NCBI GenBank assembly: GCA_016181585.1
Contig: JACOYX010000005.1
Location: 1 to 34,324, forward strand
Length of the DNA stretch: 34,324 bases
Direction of reading: 5' to 3'
DNA from: Candidatus Sungiibacteriota bacterium
GTDB lineage: Bacteria > Patescibacteriota > Minisyncoccia > Sungbacterales > HO2-52-23
Positions 31,087 to 34,324 of the stretch are shown piece by piece. The translations under genes were made by a program, and so were the position numbers. Under the pieces are notes generated by a model that was not told the DNA's origin, did not search any database, and was given only the letters and a program-made list of their open reading frames with translations. Each line of letters opens with the position of its first letter. Within the stretch, counting starts at the first letter, position 1.

Positions 31087-32334
31087 ATGTCTCATCCCGA
31101 TTACAGTTTTGCCATAAAAAAGTTTCGCGAGCTTCATAATTGGAAAATCCTCCGGATCACCAAAGACGTTTCGCTTGTTGAAATATTGGATTGTCCCAGC
31201 AAGTGCGGGGATTTTCGCACGCTCGCTGTGCTTACCGGCAATCATGGGGCAAGATTTTTGCGCGTCGGCTGTTGCGGTGCGTGCGGATATGTGGGGTATA
31301 AAGACAAGCCGACAAAAGAGTGGATCACCAAATTCTATGCGAGCACATGGGATGGAAGCAAAAAAGACGTGAAAGGGCAGGAACGCTATGTTGCAGAACT
31401 CATGGCGGAAAAGCGAAAGAAATATATGTCGGACAGCAAGGAATTCGTCCGCGTGCGCATGGTGATAGAGCGTTTTGCGCCGTATCTCGATAAAGAAAAA
31501 CCTATTTGCGATATCGGTTCGGGGTTTGGACTTCAGCTCGATCATTTCAAACGTCTTGGATTTAAGCAGGTATTTGGCATGGAGGCATCACCGCATCGCG
31601 CAGAGGTTGCACGCCGCGCTTTTGGCTTGCAGGTGCAAAACGGCGTATTTGAAGGGGAGGAAGTGCAAAATTCGTTAGGCGCTCACGGCCCATTCGGGTT
31701 GATTTATTCGAACAATGTCATTGAGCATACTTATGCTCCGGAAGAAATTCTTGCGTTGAGCGCGGCATTGCAGAGGGAAGGAGATTATTTTATTGCCTCG
31801 CTCCCAAGGTTTCGCGGCGACCCTTCACTCTCCACGCTTTTGTTTTTTCCACACCTCAATTCTTTTACCCAATTTGCGTTTCAAAAATTGCTTCTCGCGC
31901 ACGGCTATAAAATGAAGGACGAACTTTCAACCTCGCATGAAATTTGCGTGCTCGCCCAAAAAACCGAGCCGGCCATGCTGTCGTCCGGAAGAGATTTTTT
32001 TGCGGAGGCACTCGCAAAATACGAACGTTTTTTCAAATTCAACCGGTTTAAAAAAACTAGCGTTTTTTGGTGTGCGCGCGATACGGATGTTTCCGGCACT
32101 CTTCCTTATTTTGGCGACAATAAATTCACGCGCGTGGGCGAGCTAGTGTGGGCAAAGATGCTTCGCAGGCAATTTGCGGGAGACCCGCCGTTGGTCAACG
32201 GCATACCGGATTTACCGATTGCGGGCGGCATGATTTCTTTTGTTGTCGGCCCCGTGGAGAAACGTTTTACCGATGCGCAATCTTCACCCATAGAAATTCA
32301 ATTCGAGGATGATATAATGTTGACATATAGATAA
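31087..32334 (+). CDS. Zinc-ribbon SAM-dependent methyltransferase, paralog 2
   Basis: The start is the ATG at 31087 (MSHPDYSFAIKKFRELHNWK); the track's TTG at 31048 lies in the promoter. The 415-residue protein parallels the 22789 gene along its length: FRELHNWKIL, a Cys cluster (Cys36, Cys40, Cys62, Cys63, Cys66 in LDCPSKCGD and GCCGACGYVGY), PTKEWITKFYASTWD, motif I CDIGSGFGLQLDHFK, GMEASPHRAEVARRAFG, YSNNVIEHTYAPEEIL, and the C-terminal RDTDVSGTLPYFGD and SPIEIQFE. Cys36, Cys63 and Cys66 are common to both, while the fourth ligand differs (Cys40 here, Cys47 there). It presumably methylates a sugar position related to that used by its paralog. Confidence 0.8.
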   Translation: MSHPDYSFAIKKFRELHNWKILRITKDVSLVEILDCPSKCGDFRTLAVLTGNHGARFLRVGCCGACGYVGYKDKPTKEWITKFYASTWDGSKKDVKGQERYVAELMAEKRKKYMSDSKEFVRVRMVIERFAPYLDKEKPICDIGSGFGLQLDHFKRLGFKQVFGMEASPHRAEVARRAFGLQVQNGVFEGEEVQNSLGAHGPFGLIYSNNVIEHTYAPEEILALSAALQREGDYFIASLPRFRGDPSLSTLLFFPHLNSFTQFAFQKLLLAHGYKMKDELSTSHEICVLAQKTEPAMLSSGRDFFAEALAKYERFFKFNRFKKTSVFWCARDTDVSGTLPYFGDNKFTRVGELVWAKMLRRQFAGDPPLVNGIPDLPIAGGMISFVVGPVEKRFTDAQSSPIEIQFEDDIMLTYR

Positions 32335-32430
32335 CTGAGATCAAAATATTTTTTATATCTATGCAGTTTGTAGTTCAGGAACGTGTTTGGTGAACAGTGT
32401 AATTCATACAATAGTTTTTTATATTATTAG

Positions 32431-32468
32431 CCACCACCTAATTCCGCGATCGCGGAATTAGGTGGTGG
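32431..32468. repeat. Perfect 38-bp palindrome with GCGATCGC core
   Basis: CCACCACCTAATTCCGC and its exact complement flank GATC. It lies 96 bases after the methyltransferase stop within a 359-base gap (32335-32693). It shares the core, but not the arm sequence, of the 21194 and 24032 palindromes. Confidence 0.9.
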
Positions 32469-32529
32469 ACGCACAAGAACACTACCCTTTGGGATTGCCG
32501 GAAGACACGGTATTTGCGGCGAGCGAAGC

Positions 32530-32652
32530 ATGGGTGTGCAAAATAAAAAACAAGCAGAAAGATTGGTGCGAGCTGCAACAGAATCTATTTCCGAAGAGCA
32601 ATTTATCGAACTTCGATCGCAAGTCAAACATTTTGATGCAGTGCGGACATGA
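32530..32652 (+). CDS. Possible 40-residue small protein
   Basis: The ATG frame MGVQNKKQAERLVRAATESI continuing SEEQFIELRSQVKHFDAVRT reads like a charged amphipathic helical peptide, more protein-like than the overlapping track ORFs (32462 plus, 32427 minus). It is followed 11 bases later by a strong terminator, which implies that a plus-strand transcript ends there. There is no Shine-Dalgarno and no family I recognise. The transcript might instead be non-coding. The upstream part of the gap (32335-32430) is AT-rich with no clear signal. Confidence 0.3.
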   Translation: MGVQNKKQAERLVRAATESISEEQFIELRSQVKHFDAVRT

Positions 32653-32663
32653 TATAAAGATAT

Positions 32664-32689
32664 AAAAAACGGCGTATGCGCCGTTTTTT
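32664..32689. terminator. Bidirectional rho-independent terminator
   Basis: AAAAAACGGCG and CGCCGTTTTTT pair perfectly around a TATG loop. It serves the plus-strand transcript from the gap and the convergent minus-strand gene 32694. Confidence 0.9.
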
Positions 32690-32693
32690 AAAT

Positions 32694-33452
32694 TTAATCA
32701 AAGTATGGTGTGGTGGCTCTACGCATGGCAAGTTCCGCATCTTCGATTTTTATTTCGCCAATATCCAAAAGTCTGGTGGAAGTGCGTTCAAAGAGCGCAT
32801 ATTGCTTGTTCTCTTTGATTAGCGAAAGATATGGGCGCAGAAAGCGTTTGTAAATTCCAACCGCCTGCTTCCGTCCGTCTATATATATTTTGCATCCGGC
32901 GGCAAGGCGGGGGAGAAGATTGATAATATCGCCGTTGGGAAGTTTTACGAGTTGATTATTTTCAAGCCAATAGCCGGGGCCGTCGATTATGACAAAATCA
33001 AACGGACTATCTTGGATGGGGAGCGTTTTGTAGCCTGAAAAAAACTGATATGGCGATATGAGATCGTTTTTAAATGCATGCGCTTCGGAATATGAGAAAT
33101 TGATATTTTTGAGTATATCGGGCGGAGTAAGTTTTTTGGCGATATCAATGCATTTTTCAAATTGCTCGATACTGGTAATTTTGCCGCCCGGAGCGGCTAT
33201 GGCCATGATTGCGGCAGATGCGCCTATCCCGCCGCCAAGTTCAAGAATATTCTGCGGCGCGTAGGTTTGCAGAAGTCCATATAGCTTGGCCGCGTCGTTT
33301 TTGCCGATAATCCATTCTCCCTCCGGAGAATTTTTAAAAATAGCGTATACTTCCGCGAGTTTTGGATTGGCGATAAATATACTGCGATGCTGTTTTTTTT
33401 CGAGGAGATCGCCTCGTATCTGTTGGATTTTATGCGCTATATGGTTAAGCAT
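32694..33452 (-). CDS. Class I SAM methyltransferase-like protein, type-24 family
   Basis: The 252-residue product has motif I NILELGGGIGASAAIMAIA, then KITSIEQFEKCIDIAKKL, where a Glu at the end of beta 2 would bind the SAM ribose, and DFVIIDGPGYWLENN at motif IV. The IDGPGYW form and GCKIYIDGRKQAV resemble Methyltransf_24-like proteins rather than sugar dehydrogenases. The N-terminal 50 residues are helical and charged. It overlaps the CMP-sugar synthetase upstream by 8 bases, so both are one transcript on the minus strand, and it may act on the same acidic sugar. Substrate unknown. Confidence 0.78.
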   Translation of the reverse strand: MLNHIAHKIQQIRGDLLEKKQHRSIFIANPKLAEVYAIFKNSPEGEWIIGKNDAAKLYGLLQTYAPQNILELGGGIGASAAIMAIAAPGGKITSIEQFEKCIDIAKKLTPPDILKNINFSYSEAHAFKNDLISPYQFFSGYKTLPIQDSPFDFVIIDGPGYWLENNQLVKLPNGDIINLLPRLAAGCKIYIDGRKQAVGIYKRFLRPYLSLIKENKQYALFERTSTRLLDIGEIKIEDAELAMRRATTPYFD

Positions 33453-34188
33453 GATGCAGACGTTTTTTTAAAAGCGCTTCTGCGAGGAGGAAGTCGTGTT
33501 CGGTGTCGATGTCTACCGCATCGTTTTTCTCTATTTTGTGAAAGCGTACGCGCGGGCCGGTGAGGAGTTTATCACGCATCAGGGTATCGCGGCGCACTGC
33601 GATAACATCTACATGCGCGTATGCCTGAATGTTATAAAATTGGCGCGCGGTAGCGGAGGGTTCGGCGAGTCCCGACATTTCTTTGGGTATGAAGGGTAGA
33701 AGTACTTCGTTTTCTATTTTCCAAAGTTTATAGGGATGCTTGGATGCTGTGGTTATCGTGCGGCTTGAAGTTGCTTCGGGATCGTGCAAAAGGTGCTCGA
33801 TGCAGGTGTTTATGGACTCCGTGGTGCAAAGCGGGCTGGTGGGGGGGAGGCGGAGTACGATATCCGGTTTCCAGTTTTCGTTTTGCTCAAGCCACGAAAC
33901 CGCGTGGGTAAGAAAATCGATGTCGGAGGCCGTGTCATTGGCTAGTTTTGCAGGACGCAAGAAAGGAGTTTCGGCGCCGTATTGCCTGCCGATTTCCGCG
34001 TATTCTTGGGAGTCGGTAGAGAGAATAATACGCGTGATATATGGTGATTGTTTTGCGGCTTCAATAATCCATGCGAGCAGGGGTTTCCCCAGAAGCGGAC
34101 GGATGTTTTTATGCGGAATGCTTTTGGATCCTGATCGGGCGCCCACGATACCGAGAATATTTGGTTTTTTTTGTTGTGAGACGAACAT
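33445..34188 (-). CDS. CMP-acidic sugar synthetase (NeuA-like cytidylyltransferase)
   Basis: The 247-residue protein belongs to the cytidylyltransferase family that couples CMP to nonulosonic or related acids (NeuA/PseF type). The nucleotide-binding loop is GIVGARSGSKSIPHKNIRPL (residues 13-32), followed by GKPLLAWIIEAAKQS, ILSTDSQEYAEIG, VLRLPPTSPLCTTESI, and the metal-binding AVDIDTEHDFLLAE near the C-terminus. The length suits NeuA/PseF enzymes. KdsB is less likely, given the R-S-G-S-K-S/G and T-S-P-L motifs. No synthase (NeuB/PseI type) is in the window; it may lie beyond the 34233 element. The start is the ATG at 34188; a small hairpin (34200) and the truncated element lie upstream. Confidence 0.85.
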   Translation of the reverse strand: MFVSQQKKPNILGIVGARSGSKSIPHKNIRPLLGKPLLAWIIEAAKQSPYITRIILSTDSQEYAEIGRQYGAETPFLRPAKLANDTASDIDFLTHAVSWLEQNENWKPDIVLRLPPTSPLCTTESINTCIEHLLHDPEATSSRTITTASKHPYKLWKIENEVLLPFIPKEMSGLAEPSATARQFYNIQAYAHVDVIAVRRDTLMRDKLLTGPRVRFHKIEKNDAVDIDTEHDFLLAEALLKKRLHHA

Positions 34189-34199
34189 GACGGTAAAAC

Positions 34200-34216
34200 A
34201 CGAAGCTAAGCTTCGT
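34200..34216. promoter_or_regulatory. Short hairpin upstream of the cytidylyltransferase
   Basis: ACGAAGC and GCTTCGT form a 7-base stem with a TAA loop, 12 bases upstream of the minus-strand start codon and followed on the plus strand by ATTTTT. It could end a plus-strand transcript or lie in the 5' leader of the minus gene; the sequence does not decide. Confidence 0.4.
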
Positions 34217-34232
34217 ATTTTTAAGTTTTCAA

Positions 34233-34324
34233 TAGACCTACTGCGTAAAGATTTTCGTAACGAAATTTCTTAATTTAGAGACAAAATCGTTGAATAAATT
34301 TCGAGGCCTATCGGGCTTAGATAA
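34233..34324. mobile_element. MITE-like element, cut by the window end
   Basis: The first 92 bases from TAGACCTACTGCG through GGCCTATCGG to GATAA match the 19865 and 24958 copies almost base for base, in the same orientation; one extra G is visible in TATCGGGCTTAG. The right end lies outside the window. The left end, like the other copies, can be read as the tail DLLRKDFRNEIS in one frame. Confidence 0.85.

Noticed and set aside
32462-32665. Plus-strand 67-residue ORF starting in the palindrome
   Set aside because: Its GTG lies within the palindrome arm, and the frame at 32530 is a better protein candidate; no motif or ribosome site supports it.
33740-34273. Plus-strand 177-residue ORF ending DLLRKDFRNEIS
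   Set aside because: It is antisense to the cytidylyltransferase; its tail only reflects the left end of the inserted element, which is useful as evidence for the element but not as a gene.

Overview
The window looks like a chromosomal surface-glycan locus from a Patescibacteria/CPR bacterium, probably Parcubacteria-like. This is an inference from several traits: secreted proteins with a peptidoglycan-binding domain and Pro/Thr linkers, an LTD/PKD surface protein, very few Shine-Dalgarno sequences, promoters whose predicted start sites fall at or just before the ATG, and short dispersed repeats read through as protein. TGA works as a stop throughout (for example in the ATGA overlaps at 6195 and 9733), so the standard bacterial code fits. 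I see no rRNA, tRNA or CRISPR array.

Layout. 1-3841: envelope proteins (two peptidoglycan-binding proteins, a membrane-anchored TPR protein, an LTD-PKD-LTD surface protein). 3847-10818: a plus-strand run of GT4 glycosyltransferases (six GT4 domains in five genes, one a tandem fusion). 10832-12840: gmhA-hldA-hldC for activated heptose. 12841-14120: one GT4 gene enclosed by inverted repeats. 14194-19905: methyltransferases, a cysteine hydrolase, GDP-mannose 4,6-dehydratase, another GT4 and the first of four paralogous long GT-B-like transferases. 20008-22373: a GT9 heptosyltransferase-like gene and hldD. 22385-24916: a small ASCH-like protein, a zinc-ribbon methyltransferase and a type-24 methyltransferase. 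25158-34188: an Fe/2OG dioxygenase, three more long transferase paralogs, three more methyltransferases and a CMP-sugar synthetase.

How it fits together. GmhA, HldA, HldC and HldD cover the ADP-L-glycero-D-manno-heptose route except the GmhB phosphatase, and the GT9 gene is a natural user of the product. Gmd supplies a GDP-6-deoxy-4-keto-mannose intermediate, and the last gene would make a CMP-activated acidic sugar. GT4 enzymes and the long GT-B-like paralogs would assemble the chain, while seven methyltransferases and a dioxygenase would decorate it. The product is inferred to be a heptose-containing, heavily methylated surface glycan.

The most unusual structure is non-coding. A family of ~162-bp elements with long terminal inverted repeats (12841, 24958, a 127-bp deleted copy at 19865, and one cut by the window end at 34233) sits at gene-block boundaries, and one copy supplies the C-terminus and stop codon of a transferase. 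A second family consists of long palindromes centred on GCGATCGC whose arms differ but stay complementary. A third set is short repeats inserted in frame inside glycosyltransferase genes.
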